In this document: positions 12,054-24,549 of the stretch, piece by piece
Layout: each line of letters opens with the position of its first letter
Numbering within the stretch: position 1 is the first letter of the stretch
Origin: Lolium rigidum
Lineage: Eukaryota > Streptophyta > Magnoliopsida > Poales > Poaceae
Length of the DNA: 64,000 bases
Assembly: GCF_022539505.1 (NCBI RefSeq)
Contig: NC_061510.1
Coordinates: 281,292,715 to 281,356,714, forward strand
Direction of reading: 5' to 3'
Position numbers and translations under genes: made by a program
Notes under the pieces: model-generated
Seen by the model: only the letters and a program-made list of their open reading frames with translations
What the model was told of the DNA's origin: nothing
Database searches by the model: none

Positions 12054-13228
12054 TGTTATCACCAGATTTTGGACAAATCCAGAGGTGGGCCGTAAGAGAG
12101 ATGGGCTTGGAAGACTACACGTGGAAGATCTCTGAAGCGGCCTTGCACGGAGAATTTGGGCTAGTTTGCCCGTGTATCTTTAATTATAGTAGATTATATC
12201 TTAGATCAAGATTTAGAGTTTGTATCGCACACGGTGGGATATTCCCACGTTAGAAAGTCCCCTGGACTATAAATATGTATCTAGGGTTTATGGAATAAAC
12301 AACAACTCACGTTCAACCCAAAACAAACCAATCTCGGCGCATCGCCAACTCCTTCGTCTCGAGGGTTTCTATCGGAGTAGCGACATGCTGCCTAGATCGC
12401 ATCTTGCGATCTAGGCAGCACAAGCCCCACGTTGTTCATGCGTTGCTCGTATCGAAGCGTCTTTGATGGCGAGCAACGTAGTTATCATAGATGTGTTAGG
12501 GTTAGCATAGTTCTTCGTATAACATGCTTACGTAGTGCAACCCTTGCATGTCTAGCCGCCCTCACGCCTATCTCGGGTGTGGGGGCGGCACCCCGCTTGT
12601 TCATCATCTAGTAGATCTGATCCGTTACGATTGCTCCTTGTTCCGCAAGGATTAGTTTAATATCTCGCAATAGTTAGGCCTTACAAAGGGGGGGAGGATC
12701 CAGCGGCACGTAGGGTGGCGTTCGCAAGTCCTAAACAGGATGTTCCGAGGATCAACGTCATGTTGGTTTTTAGGCCTTGTTTAGGATCGGCTTATGAGCA
12801 CCGTGCGTGGCCGCGAGGCCCAACTCTGGAGTAGGATGATCCGATTATGCGGTGAAAACCCTAAATCGTCGTAGATCTCATTAGCTATATCTTGATCAAG
12901 CAGGATCACCAAGTATTCGTGCACCCCGTACGAATCATGGGTGGATCGGCTCTTTGAGCCAATTCACGAGATAACCTCGAGAGCCGATCGAGGCTTGTAT
13001 TTAATGTTTACGTGTATGCCATGCGAGAACTAAGCGAGGCATCCCCATCACCTTCCCGAGCAGGTATAGGTCAGGTGGCACGCCCTTGCACTTCGCGTCG
13101 CCGCGTGTGACCAGAAGAGCATTGCGGGCCGTCGCTCGGAGGGGTCTCAGCCAGCCGCAGCTCTAGGCTCTTCCCGGCTCTACTGTGTTGACAGGCCGCT
13201 GCCCGCCGGTGGGTTTTGGCAGTCAACA
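12054..13228 (+). repeat. 5' LTR of element G
   Basis: TG...CA bounded, starting TGTTATCACCAGATTTTGG and ending GGCAGTCAACA. Compared with the 3' LTR it differs mainly by short indels, for example CTCGC versus CTGC near 12666 and CTCTGG versus CCTGG near 12830. Confidence 0.93.
12268..12276 (+). promoter_or_regulatory. TATA box of the element G LTR
   Basis: TATAAATAT following CCCCTGGAC. The same word is at 18172-18180 in the 3' LTR. It lies about 215 bases into the LTR and is followed by a leader-like stretch (ACAACTCACGTTC). Confidence 0.55.
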
Positions 13229-13233
13229 CATTC

Positions 13234-13251
13234 TGGCACGCCCGGTGGGAC
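13234..13251 (+). promoter_or_regulatory. Primer-binding site of element G
   Basis: TGGCACGCCCGGTGGGAC begins five bases after the LTR end. It ends in the CCA complement (TGG) expected for priming by a tRNA 3' end. Similar sites are found in Tat-lineage grass elements such as RIRE2. I recall these as tRNA-Arg type but cannot verify the tRNA here. Confidence 0.65.
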
Positions 13252-13289
13252 AATCGTCTACATCAACCACATCGCCATCTACATCTGAG

Positions 13290-15878
13290 ATGGCGGCGGA
13301 CGGCACGCCAGTCACCTACGAGGAGCTGCCGCCGAGCTCAAGAAGAAATATGACGAGATCAAGGTCACCCTCGAAGCCGACCTCATCGGCTCTTTTCAGA
13401 GAACCCGTTCCCATGGCATCAGATGGAAGGGATTCTCACCGCAAGGTGCACTCGATGGGATAGATCTCTCTGCCCCATCGGAGGAACGCACCGAGGGCCT
13501 ACGGCGAGGAGATCAACTACTTGGTGGCTCACTCACTACACCGCCACTGCGAAAACTTGGTCAACGTGTTGGAGCGTCTCGCTCTGCGCGTGATCCGGGA
13601 GATCATGAGCCACCGGTACTCGCCGTCGGGACCAGCTCTCGGGACGCATCAAGGAGAGTTGCCGCTCCGGTCCCGTCCACCGCTGCCATATGCGTTGGCG
13701 GCACCACTCGAAGTGCCGGCTACGCCGGCATTCGTCGTCTACAAGATTGGTGGTGATCCTAGTGACTACCAGTTCTTGACCGAGGCGCCTAAGGAGATCC
13801 CTCAAGGATACGCGTGCACGTATGTGCCAGATTGTGGCAACTGGGCGCTCTCAAACCAGGCCACAACATCAGGGACTCCGGCGAAAACAGGAGAAACGTC
13901 AGCGACAGAGCTTGAAAAGCAGACGTGGCTAACTAAGTACGCCACCCCGACGAAACTCCCGAGCTCAGCTCCTGCAGTTGGCTCAGAGCTGGAAAAGCAA
14001 ACATGGCTGGCTAAGTACGCCACCCCGGTGAATCTTCAGAGTGCAACTTCTGCAGCCAGCACGGCGGATCAGATCGGTACCATGCCGAGAGACCGGTTCG
14101 GCATGGTGCCGAAAAGAAGGGCAATCGGCTATTCCAAGCCGTACCACGACGAGTACGAGATGATCCCGCTGCCACCTAAATATCGGCTCCCCGACTTCTC
14201 CAAATTCGGTGGATCGGATGGCTCCAGCTCCATCGAGCACATCGGCCGATATTTGGCGCAACTAGGACCGGCTTCGGTGTCGGATCAGCTACGCGTGAGG
14301 CTCTTTTCACGGTCCCTCACGGGATCGGCTTTTGGATGGTACACCTCTTTGCCAGCAAACTCCATCCGAGTCTTGGAAGCAATTGGAAGAACGAGTTCCA
14401 TATGCAATACCATTCAGGAGCTTCCGAGTCTAGTATTGCCGATCTAGCACAACTACGTCGAAGCGCGGAGAAACGGTGACAGAATACATCCGGCGCTTCG
14501 GGAATCTTAGGAACCGATGTTATTCGGTGCGTATAACCGAAAAGGAAGCGATCGAGTTGGCGATGGCTGGCCTTGCAACACAGCTCAAGGACATGGCCTC
14601 CCAAGCGAGATTATCCCTCGTTGGCGCACATGGTTCGGAAACTATCGAGCATATGAACGGCGCCACCCGGACCTGTACCAAGACAAGTTCAAGCGTGCGG
14701 TAGTCCTGGTCGATGCGAGAGGAAGACGAAGTTCCTGCGGGAGACCAAGAAGTAGCGATGGCTGAGTGGACTCGGGGAGGAACCCCCGTGTCCTGCAAAT
14801 GGGTAAAGCCACCGGGGCCGCCCGGGGATTTGATTTTGACGTGACCAAGACTGAACAAATCTTCGACCTCCTGCTCAAGGAGAAACAGTTGACGATTCCT
14901 GAAGGTCTCAAGTTCCCCACGGCGCAAGAGCTAAACGGAAAGCTGTACTGCAAATTCCACAACTCGCTCTCCCATGCCACCAACGACTGCAGGGTGTGGC
15001 GTCAGCACATCCAAGCGGCGATAGAGAAGGGGCGTTTAATTTTCAACCGATACGCCATGAAGGTCGACACCCAACCCTTCCCCGCCGTTAACATGGTGGA
15101 AGTCACCTACCACGAGGGTTGCCAGCCAGGTCCCTCGTTCGGCATCAACATGGTAGGACACGGAAACCACTCTGGCAAAGATGGAGATGAGGGCAGCTGC
15201 TCTCATAGCAAGGACACAAAGGAGGCCGCTCCACGCGATCGGCTCCATCATGATGGCAAGCGCTACGTCACAGAGGGAGAGGTGAAGAATAGAAGATATC
15301 AACGACCTCTCTCTGATCACCTCCTCAACAAATATGTGAGTCAGTATGACCAACGCCGACGGTCCAACTATGATGATGAAGGAGATCGTCCGGCTAGAGA
15401 AGCCAGAAGACATCGTCGGCATGATCGCGATGAGGAGGAGTGCGAGCACCGTGCCACGGACAGGTCAAGGGAGCAAGATGACAACGCCAGACACTGGGAC
15501 TGCCCTTTCTTCAGACACTGCTGGGATTCAGGAATGAGCCGATTGCCCACAATCGGCAATTGCCCAGAATGCAACAAGAAGAAGAAGGAGGCAGCCAACG
15601 TGTCTGTGTTCGAGCGATTAGGGCCTCTCCCGCCACGAGCAAACGTGCTTGAGTCACCTCGTTGGGCAGATCTTGAGGATTCCGAAGACGAGGGACTAGA
15701 AGAAGAAGAAGAAGACAGGTACCACCGTCCAAGGTGGTGCCCTGACGGACTCAGCCGTTCACAAAAACGCAGGGTTCAGCGGTTGCGCTGCCTGGAGGAA
15801 GCCGAAAGGTTATACCTGCATACGTTAAGGAAGGCACGGCCTGATGCGGGCCGCAAAGGTTCGGCGAGCCCTGGATGA
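13290..15878 (+). pseudogene. gag of element G (broken by several frameshifts)
   Basis: The ATG at 13290 opens MAADGTPVTYEELPP, then the frame shifts. Further open stretches are 13521-14447, 14476-14703 and 14766-15878. The second carries the retrotransposon gag core (LPDFSKFGGSDGSSSIEHI, then RLFSRSLTGSAFGWY), continued at 14476 with TEYIRRFGNLRNRCY. The third has LYCKFHNSLSHATNDCRVWR and a Cys/His cluster (CPFFRHCW and NCPEC) that could bind nucleic acid. It ends in an acidic segment and a basic tail. A duplicated block (TWLTKYATP, then TWLAKYATP) lies near 13920-14030. No pol follows. Some frameshifts may be consensus errors, because indels cluster at CTG/CAG. Confidence 0.75.
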
Positions 15879-17241
15879 AGAGGGTCGTCCACGGAGAATG
15901 GAGTGGCGTCCCAAGCAAAGAAAGCCGATGATGAAACATCGGCTAGCACAAACATGGTGCTCGTCTTGCCGACAGAGCTTAGCGCTCCACGAGTCTACGA
16001 TGCACTCAAGGTGGACGACAGCAGGCGCATCAAGTCAGAGGTTGGGTTGGTTTTATCCAGCCTGACCGAGTAGCAAGATTAAACCAATGAGCAAACCGTG
16101 CGAGGCTGATCCTTGTGATCGGCCCCAAAAAAATTTATGGAGGAACATTACAAAACCTTCATCGAACAAGCAATGTGGAGGCCGATTCCAGCAATCGGCC
16201 AAAATTATCCTCTGCACATATTCTGCTTGTGTTCGAGCAACGATCCACGGGCGGCGGCCACGTCGGCGAGATGAAAGTCAGCATGAATCTTTGCGAAGCC
16301 GACGTACAAGAGCGGTGCCCCGACTAACCATGAAAGCCGATATCTGCAGTCATTTGGCAGATTCGGCTCGGGGGGCATATAGTCAGATGAACATGTGCAG
16401 ATAAACATGTGCAAACTTGCGTGCAGTGGAACATTGGGGGCCGATTAAGGAAAAATCGGCCAAATAAAAAAAAAATTCGAACGAAGCGAAGCCGATGCGC
16501 AGCCATCGACTAGTACAGTCACACAAGACCAAGACCGGCTGGTTATATGCTCAAAGTTCACATCGACATCAACGGTCAGTGCAGGGAAGGAGCCGACCTG
16601 GCCTGCAAGGCGCGAAAAGTAGACTGAAGAAGCTCGGGGGGCAGCTCACCCTGAAGGTTCTCTGCTTTGGGGAGCCGATTTTGTTGAAATCGGCTAACTC
16701 TGCATGGGCGGCACATTCGGCTGATCCATTACCGTTCTTGCCTCGACTGAGACTCGGGGGGCAGCTGGCTTGGTGGCTGCTTTGTTTTGGAGAGCCGATT
16801 GAAGTCGCATCGACTGGCCCTGCATTGTGATCTCCTCTGGATCGGGTTAGGAGGCCGTCGGTTTTTTGCAAGTTGGACCGTCCTGTCGCTGCAAAAGGAA
16901 GAAAGGGACTAGATTCTCAAAATAGCCGATGAGTAGTCATCGGCTAAGGGATTGCGAAAAATTGTGGTCGTATACCAAATCGCAGCCTGAAATTGAGAAG
17001 TTCTTGGCCTACGAGCTAATCGACATGGGGTCCGGCTTCATGGGCGTCCAAAAGAAGAGAAATCCGATACGCTGCTATCGGTCTTGGCATGACGGGCGGA
17101 AGGAATGAAATTGGAATAATTGAAGGCTGAATCAAAAGACCGATTTCATTAATTCAGAGGAGCGGCTTTACAAGAAAGAGCCGATGGCTCTCAAAAGAGG
17201 GATCTAGTGCCTAGTACACTGCTACTACTAGTCCTATTCTA
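15879..17241 (+). other. Noncoding 3' interior of element G
   Basis: No gene is seen. The region is studded with short words CCGAT and ATCGGC in both orientations, and CTCGGGGGGCAGCT-type tracts occur near 16635 and 16753, resembling extra polypurine tracts. These would make many short inverted repeats and look like internal tandem decay products, not coding sequence. Confidence 0.6.
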
Positions 17242-17670
17242 CTAGTCGTCGCTGTCCTCGTCATCACCGCCGTCGATGTCGTCGGCGCTGCTCCCGAGGA
17301 GCTCCTCGTCGCTGCTGCCCCAGCCCGTGGCCGGAGCCTCTTCCTCCTCGTCATCATCATCATCCTCGCTGTCCGCCCGGGAGCGGAAGCGCTTGGTTGG
17401 CGGGTACCCGGCGGAAGAGGAAGATTCATCTTCCTCCTCTTCTTCTCCTTCTTCCTCGTCATCTTCGTCCTCGCTGTCCGCCCACATACGCGAGCGCTTC
17501 TTCGGCGGGAGCTTGGTGGAGGGGGAGGTCTTGGCCTTCGCTACTTCTCCTTTTTTCTTCTCATTATCAGAGGAGAGGGGGTTCACCTCGGAATGAGGCT
17601 TGTCCTCGTTCTTCTTCTTCGGCGAGAATTGGGGGAAGAGGTTTGAGAAGGAGGAGGAAGAGGAAGACAT
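17242..17670 (-). CDS. Antisense acidic ORF of element G
   Basis: The ORF runs on the strand opposite to the element and is bounded by the gag side and the 3' LTR, the position in which Tat-lineage elements carry antisense extra ORFs. The likely start is the ATG at 17670 (MSSSSSSFSNLFPQFSP). The protein has a Ser/Lys-rich N-terminus, a basic stretch (PPKKRSRMWADSEDE) that resembles a nuclear signal, and two similar acidic blocks (WADSEDEDDEEE and RADSEDDDDDEEE) suggesting an internal duplication. It ends DDEDSDD. No enzymatic domain is visible. It may be a real protein or low-complexity sequence kept open by chance. The placement favours the former. Confidence 0.5.
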   Translation of the reverse strand: MSSSSSSFSNLFPQFSPKKKNEDKPHSEVNPLSSDNEKKKGEVAKAKTSPSTKLPPKKRSRMWADSEDEDDEEEGEEEEEDESSSSAGYPPTKRFRSRADSEDDDDDEEEEAPATGWGSSDEELLGSSADDIDGGDDEDSDD

Positions 17671-17943
17671 GGCTGAGGGAGAAGAGGGTTTTTTGGGTGC
17701 CGATGGCTGGAACAAAGGAAGGGGATGAAGAAAGCTAATCGATCGGCACAGTTAAATAATGAGGAGCCTGGTGGAAATTTAATGTCATTACAGTTTCCAA
17801 GGAGATGACGCCAGAGCTATCGAATTTTGCAGAGAAGCTGAGAAGACAGGGCGTAATGATAACGGATACTGCAACAGCTCTGTTCTGCCACGACATGACC
17901 CGACGAAGGAAGGCATAATGATTTTGGAAAAATTATTTCCAAA

Positions 17944-17956
17944 ACCAGGGGGGCAT
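17944..17956 (+). promoter_or_regulatory. Polypurine tract of element G
   Basis: CCAGGGGGGCATG immediately precedes the 3' LTR start (TGTTATC at 17957). The preceding AAAAATTATTTCC is the usual T/A-rich neighbour. Confidence 0.6.
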
Positions 17957-19133
17957 GTGTTATCACCAGATTTTGGACAAATCCAGAGGTGGGCCATAAG
18001 AGAGATGGGCTTGGAAGACTACACGTGGAAGATCTCTGAAGCGGCCTTGCACGGAGAATTTGGGCTAGTTTGCCCGTGTATCTTTAATTATAGTAGATTA
18101 TATCTTAGATCAAGATTTAGAGTTTGTATCGCACACGGTGGGATATTCCCACGTTAGAAAGTCCCCTGGACTATAAATATGTATCTAGGGTTTATGGAAT
18201 AAACAACAACTCACGTTCAACCCAAAACAAACCAATCTCGGCGCATCGCCAACTCCTTCATCTCGAGGGTTTCAATCAGGTAAGCGACATGCTGCCTAGA
18301 TCGCATCTTGCGATCTAGGCAAGCACAAGCCCACGTTGTTCATGCGTTGCTCGTACTTGAAGCGTCTTTGATGGCGAGCAACGTAGTTATCATAGATGTG
18401 TTAGGGTTAGCATAGTTCTTCGTATAACATGCTTACGTAGTGCAACCCTTGCATGTCTAGCCGCCCTCACGCCTATCTCGGGTGTGGGGGCGGCACCTCG
18501 CTTGTTCATCATCTAGTAGATCTGATCCGTTACGATTGCTCCTTGTTCCGCAAGGATTAGTTTAATATCTGCAATAGTTAGGCCTTACAAAGGGGGGGAG
18601 GATCCAGCGGCACGTAGGGTGGCGTTCGCAAGTCCTAAACAGGATGTTCCGAGGATCAACGTCATGTTGGTTTTTAGGCCTTGTTTAGGATCGGCTTATG
18701 AGCACCGTGCGTGGCCGCGAGGCCCAACCTGGAGTAGGATGATCCGATTATGCGGTGAAAACCCTAAATCGTCGTAGATCTCATTAGCTATATCTTGATC
18801 AAGCAGGATCACCAAGTATTCGTGCACCCCGTACGAATCATGGGTGGATCGGCTCTTTGAGCCGATTCACGAGATAACTTGAGAGCCGATCGAGGCTCGT
18901 ATTTAATGTTTACGTGTATGCCATGCGAGGAACTAAGCGAGGCATCCCCATCACCTTCCGACCATGTATAGGTCAGGTGGCACGCCCTTGCACTTCGCAT
19001 CGCCGCGTGTGACCGGAAGAGCATTGCGGGCCGTCGCTCGGAGGGGTCTCAGCCCAGCCGCAGCTCTAGGCTCTTCCCGGCTCTACTCGTGTTGACAGAG
19101 CCGCTGCCCGCCGGTGGGTTTTGGCGATCAACA
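17957..19133 (+). repeat. 3' LTR of element G
   Basis: The second copy of the 1.18 kb LTR, ending GGCGATCAACA. It is followed by AATAC, the target duplication, and then by the rest of the interrupted A2 LTR (TTGTTCTCTG). Confidence 0.93.
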
Positions 19134-19452
19134 AATACTTGTTCTCTGTTTTCTGCAAACAATCATCATCCACACTATACATCTAATCCTTTGTTACAGC
19201 AAGCCGGTGAGATTGACAACCTCACTCGTTTCGTTGGGGCAAAGTACTTTGGTTGTGTTGTGCGGGTTCCACGCCGGCGCCGGAATCCCTGGTGTTGCGC
19301 CGCACTACATCTCGCTGCCATCAACCTTCAACGTGCTTCTTGACTCCTACTCGGTTCGATAAACCTTGGTTTCTAGCGAGGGAAACTTACTCGCTGTACG
19401 CATCACACCTTCCACTTGGGGTTCCCAACGGTCGCGTGTTGTACGCGTGTCA
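19134..19452 (+). repeat. 5' LTR of A2, second part
   Basis: The first five bases are the AATAC target duplication. The rest matches 24206-24521 and ends CGCGTGTCA. With 10775-12053 it forms one LTR of about 1.59 kb. Confidence 0.88.
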
Positions 19453-19463
19453 AGCTAAATTTC

Positions 19464-19480
19464 TGGCGCCGTTGCCGGGG
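19464..19480 (+). promoter_or_regulatory. Primer-binding site of A2 (tRNA-Asp type)
   Basis: TGGCGCCGTTGCCGGGG is complementary to the 3' end of plant tRNA-Asp (CCCCGGCAACGGCGCCA) and begins 11 bases after the LTR end. The same site follows the LTRs at 24533 and 32536. tRNA-Asp priming is typical of the Athila lineage. Confidence 0.85.
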
Positions 19481-19689
19481 AGATCAAGACACGCTGCAAG
19501 GGGAGTCTCCACATTCCGATCTCTTTACTTTGTTTTTGTCTTGCTTTATTTTATTTACTACTTTGTTTGCTGCACTAAATCAAAATACAAAAAAATTAGT
19601 TGCTAGTTTTACTTTACTTGCTATCTTGTTTGCTATATCAAAAACACAAAAAAAAATTAGTTACTTGCATTTGCTTTACTTATTTCATC

Positions 19690-20333
19690 ATGTTTCCTTT
19701 TAATTTTACTGTAAAAGAATACCGGTGGGACAAGGGTCTATAATTGGAAGAGATAATATAGAAGAATTTTTCACCCATGTTAGTATGCATGAAGATCTTA
19801 AAGATATACCCCTTGCAAAAGCTGTCCCTACCTATGAAGATGCCTCCGTTTGTTTGGTACGCATGATGGAAGCTAGATTTATTAGTCTCAACCCTATGAT
19901 ACAACACATGTTCCTTACACTTTCTGACATGGAGAGGGGAGAGAAGAGAGATTTTGTTATAAAAGTCCTAGTGCGAGAATTTGAGGATATAGCTAAAGAA
20001 GCTAGAAAAGTTTTTAGTAAGCATGATAGGCTTGGTATGATCACCGATTTTAAAAGAACACTTGAAAATATGGATATGGGTAGAATTAAGTACACTAATA
20101 ATGTTAATGATGGTGGGGAGATTAAAGCACCAATACCTTGTAAGCTCCTAGCTATGCATGAAGCTCTAGATTATAATTATGCTTGGCTTGTTTCTGAAAA
20201 TTTGTTTGATGAGAGTAGCAAGCCTAAGAATAATGAAAAGGGAGCCTCTGAAACTTATGTATCACAAATACAATGCATGGCTGAGAAAACTCCAAACCCC
20301 GCTGTAGATGCATCATCTCTTGATAACACTTGA
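19690..20333 (+). pseudogene. A2 gag-region ORF, frameshifted near its start
   Basis: The ATG at 19690 opens MFPFNFTVKE and then reaches a stop, because GATATACCGG of the A3 copy (around 24786) reads GAATACCGG here, one base short. Downstream of that point the frame is open to 20333 (from 19725), giving about 202 residues with MHEDLKDIPLAKAVPTYEDA and FEDIAKEARKVFSKH. The protein is charged, helix-prone and lacks Cys-knuckle or enzyme motifs. It occupies the place of gag but I cannot assign it to a known gag family. Only one base separates it from an intact ORF. Confidence 0.6.
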
Positions 20334-22927
20334 TACACACTTTCTGCGCCTAGCTGAAAGGCGTTAAAGAAAAGCGCTTATGGGAGACAACCCATGATTT
20401 TACTACAGTACTTTGTTTTATATTTGAGTCTTGGAAGTTGTTACTACTGTAGCAACCTCTCCTTATCTTAGTTTTGTTGCATTGTTGTGCCAAGTAAAGT
20501 CTTTGATAATAAGGTTCATACTAGATTTGGATTACTGTGCAGAAACAGATTTCTTTGCTGTCACGAATATGGGCCTAATTCTCTGTAGGTAACTCAGAAA
20601 ATTATGCCAATTTACGAGAGTGATCCTCAGATATGTACGCAACTTTCATTAAATTTGAGCATTTTCATTTGAGCAAGTCTGGTGCCTCAATAAAATTCAT
20701 CTTTACGAACTGTTCTGTTTTGACAGATTCTGCCTTTTATTTCGCATTGCCTGTTTTGCTATGCTTGATGGATTTTTCTATTCCATTAACTTTCAGTAGC
20801 TTTGAGTAATGTCCAGAAGTGTTAAGAATGATTGTATCACCTCTGAACATGTAAATTTTAATTGTGCACTAACCCTCTAATGAGTTGTTTTGAGTTTGGT
20901 GTGGAGGAAGTTTTCAAGGATCAAGAGAGGGAGATGATACAATATGATCAAGGAGAGTGAAAGCTCTAAGCTTGGGGATGCCCCGGTGGTTCACCCTCGC
21001 ATATTTCAAGAAGACTCAAGCGTCTATGCTTGGGGATGCCCAAGGCATCCCCTTCTTCATCGACAACATTATCGGGTTCCTCTAGTGAAACTATATTTTT
21101 ATTCCATCACATCTTATGTACTTTGCTTGGAGCGTCGGTTTGTTTTTGTTTTTGTTTTGTTTGAATAAAATGGATCCTAGCATTCATTGTGTGGGAGAGA
21201 GACACGCTCCGCTGTTACATATGGACAAATATGTCCTTAGGCTTTACTCATAGTGTTCATGGCGAAGGTTGAATCTTCTTCGTTAAATTGTTATATGGTT
21301 GGAAACGGAAAATGATACATGTAGTAATTGCTAAAATGTTTTGGATAATGTGATACTTGGCAATTGTTGTGCTCATGTTTAAGCTCTTGCATCGTATACT
21401 TTGCACCTATTAATGAAGAAATACATAGAGCTTGCTAAAATTTGGTTTGCATAATTGGTCTCTCTAAGGTCTAGATAATTTCTAGTATTGAGTTTGAACA
21501 ACAAGGAAGACGGTGTAGAGTCTTATAATGTTTACAATATGTCTTTTATGTGAGTTTTGCTGCACCGGTTCATCCTTGTGTTTGTTTCAAATAAACTTTG
21601 CTAGCCTAAACCTTGTATCGAGAGGGAATACTTCTCATGCATCCAAATCCTTGAGCCAACCACTATGCCATTTGTGTCCACCATACCTACCTACTACATG
21701 GTATTTCTCCGCCATTCCAAAGTAAATTTCTTGAGTTCTATCTTTAAAATTTCTATCCTCTACCTTTGCAATATATAGCTCATGGGACAAATAGCCTAAA
21801 AACTATTGTGGTATTGAATATGTACTTATGCACTTTATCTCTTATTAAGTTGCTTGTTGAGCGATAACCATGTTCCTGGGGACGCCCTCAACTACTCTTT
21901 GTTGAATATCATGTGAGTTGCTATGCATGTTCGTCTTGTCTGAAGTAAGGGAGATTTACCGCTAAAATGGTTAGAGCATGCATAATGTTAGAGAAGAACA
22001 TTGGGCCGCTAACTAAATCCATGATCCATGGTGGAAGTTTCAGTTTTGGACAAATATCCTCAATCTCATATGAGAAAATTAATTGTTGTTGAATGCTTAT
22101 GCATAAAAGAGGAGTCCATTATCTGTTGTCTATGTTCTCCCGGTATGGATGTCTAAGTTGAGAATAATCAATAGCGAGAAATCCGATGCGATCTTTCTCC
22201 TTAGACCTTTGTACAGGCGGCATAGAGGTACCCCTTTATGATACTTGGTTAAAACATATGCATTGCAATGATAATCCAGGTAATCCGAGCTAATTAGGAC
22301 AAGGTGCGGGCACTATTAGTATACTATGCATGAGGCTTGCAACTTGTAAGATATAATTTACATAACACATATGCTTTATTACTACCGTTGACAAAATTGT
22401 TTCTTGTTTTCAAAACCAAAGCTCTAGCACAAATATAGCAATCAATGCTTCCCTCTGCGAAGGGCCCTTTCTTTTACTTTTATTGTTGAGTCAGTTCACC
22501 TATCTCTCTCCATCTCAAGAAGCAAACACTTGTGTGAAATGTGCATTGATTCCTACATACTTGCATATTGCACTTGTTATATTACTTTACATTGACAACT
22601 ATCCATGAGATATACATGTTACAAGTTGAAAGCAACCGCTGAAACTTAATCTTCCTTTGTGTTGCTTCAATGCCTTTACTTTGAATTATTGCTTTATGAG
22701 TTAACTCTTATGCTAGACTTATTGATGCTTGTCTTGAAGTACTATTCATGAAAAGTCTTTGCTATATGATTCATTTGTTTACTCACGTCATTACCATTGT
22801 TTTGATCGCTGCATTCATTACATATGCTTACAATAGTATGATCAAGGTTATGATGGCATGTCACTCCGAAATTATCTTTGTTATCGTTTACCTGCTCGGA
22901 ACGAGCAGAAACTAAGCTTGGGGATGC
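20334..22927 (+). other. Noncoding 3' internal region of A2
   Basis: About 2.6 kb homologous to 340-2936 and 35400-37969, with no conserved ORF. It ends in the polypurine tract AAGCTTGGGGATGC before the LTR. Its conservation across otherwise different elements suggests it carries cis signals for packaging or replication, which is inference. Confidence 0.75.
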
Positions 22928-24521
22928 TGATACGTCTCCGACGTATCGATAATTTCTTATGTTCCATGCCACATTATTGATGATATCTACATATTTTATG
23001 CATACTTTATGTCATATTTATGCATTTTCCGGCACTAACCTATTAACGAGATGCCGAAGAGCCAGTTGTTGTTTTCTATTGTTTTTGGTTTCAGAAATCC
23101 TAGTAAGGAAATATTCTCGGAATTGGACGAAATCAACGCCCAGGGGCCTATTTTGCCACGAAGCTTCCAGAAGTCCGAGGGAGAGACGAAGTGGGGCCAC
23201 GGGGCGCCGCCACACTAGGGCGGCGCGGCCCAGGGGGGCCCGCGCGGCCCTAGCGTGTGGGGCCCCCGTCAGCCCTCCGACTTCGCCCTTCCGCCTACTT
23301 AAGGTCTTCGTCGCGAAACCCCCAGTACCGGGAGCCACGATACGGAAAACCTTCCAGAGACGCCGCCGCCGCCAATCCCATCTCGGGGGATTCAGGAGAT
23401 CGCCTCCGGTACCCTGCCGGAGAGGGGAATCATCTCCCGGAGGACTCTTCACCGCCATGGTCGCCTCCGGAGTGATGAGTGAGTAGTTCACCCCTGGACT
23501 ATGGGTCCATAGCAGTAGCTAGATGGTCGTCTTCTCCTCATTATGCTTCGTTGTCGGGTCTTGTGAGCTGCCTAACATGATCAAGATCATCTATCTGTAA
23601 TGCTATATGTTGTGTTTGTTGGGATCCGATGGATAGAGAATACTATGTTATGTTGATTATCAATCTATTATCTATTTGTTGTTTATGATCTTGCATGCTC
23701 TCCGTTATTAGTAGAGGCTCTGGCCAAGTTTTTACTCTTAACTCCAAGAGGGAGTATTTATGCTCGATAGTGGGTTCATGCCTCCATTACATCTGGGACA
23801 GTGACAGAAAGTTCTAAGGTTGTGGATGTGCTGTTGCCACTAGGGATAAAACATTGATGCTATGCCCGAGGATGTAGTTATTGATTACATTACGCACCAT
23901 ACTTAATGCAATTGTCTGTTGTTTTCAACTTAATACTGGAAGGGGTTCGGATGATAACCTGAAGGTGGACTTTTTAGGCATAGATGCATGCTGAATAGCG
24001 GTCTATGTACTTTGTCGTAATGCCCAATTAAATCTCACAATACTCATCATATCATGTATGTGCATTGTCATGCCCTCTCTATTTGTCAATTGCCCAACTG
24101 TAATTTGTTCACCCAACATGCTATTTATCTTATGGGAGAGACACCTCTAGTGAACTCGTGGACCCCGGTCCATTCCTTTTAATCGAATACAATCTACTGC
24201 AATACTTGTTCTACTGTTTTCTCGCAAACAATCATCATCCACACTATACATCTAATCCTTTGTTACAGCAAGCCGGTGAGATTGACAACCTCACTCTGTT
24301 TCGTTGGGGCAAAGTACTTTGGTTGTGTTGTGCAGGTTCCACGTCGGCGCCGGAATCCCCGGTGTTGCGCCGCACTACATCTCACCGCCATCAACCTTCA
24401 ACGTGCTTCTTGACTCCTACTGGTTCGATAAACCTTGGTTTCTAACTGAGGGAAACTTACTGTTGTACGCATCACACCTTCCACTTGGGGTTCCCAACGG
24501 TCGCGTGTTGTACGCGTGTCA
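22928..24521 (+). repeat. Complete LTR shared by A2 and A3
   Basis: Starts TGATACGTCTCCGACG after the PPT and ends CGCGTGTCA. It is 1594 bases long and is followed by primer site and ORF, not by a target duplication. It contains the intact site equivalent to the G insertion point at about 24201. Confidence 0.88.
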
Positions 24522-24532
24522 AGCTAAATTTC

Positions 24533-24549
24533 TGGCGCCGTTGCCGGGG
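24533..24549 (+). promoter_or_regulatory. Primer-binding site of A3 (tRNA-Asp type)
   Basis: TGGCGCCGTTGCCGGGG, 11 bases after the LTR end at 24521, identical to the site of A2. Confidence 0.85.

Larger units (their letters stand above)
12054..19133 (+). mobile_element. Element G: complete non-autonomous Tat-like LTR retrotransposon
   Basis: Both LTRs are present (1175 and 1177 bases, TGTTATCACC...ATCAACA or GTCAACA), with a primer site just inside the first, a polypurine tract before the second, and a perfect 5-bp target duplication AATAC (12049-12053 and 19134-19138). The 4.7 kb interior contains a broken gag and an antisense acidic ORF but no protease, reverse transcriptase, RNase H or integrase. 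The LTRs are nearly identical apart from small indels concentrated at CTG/CAG sites, so insertion is recent relative to the other elements. Repeated CCGAT/ATCGGC words run through the 3' interior. Confidence 0.93.
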
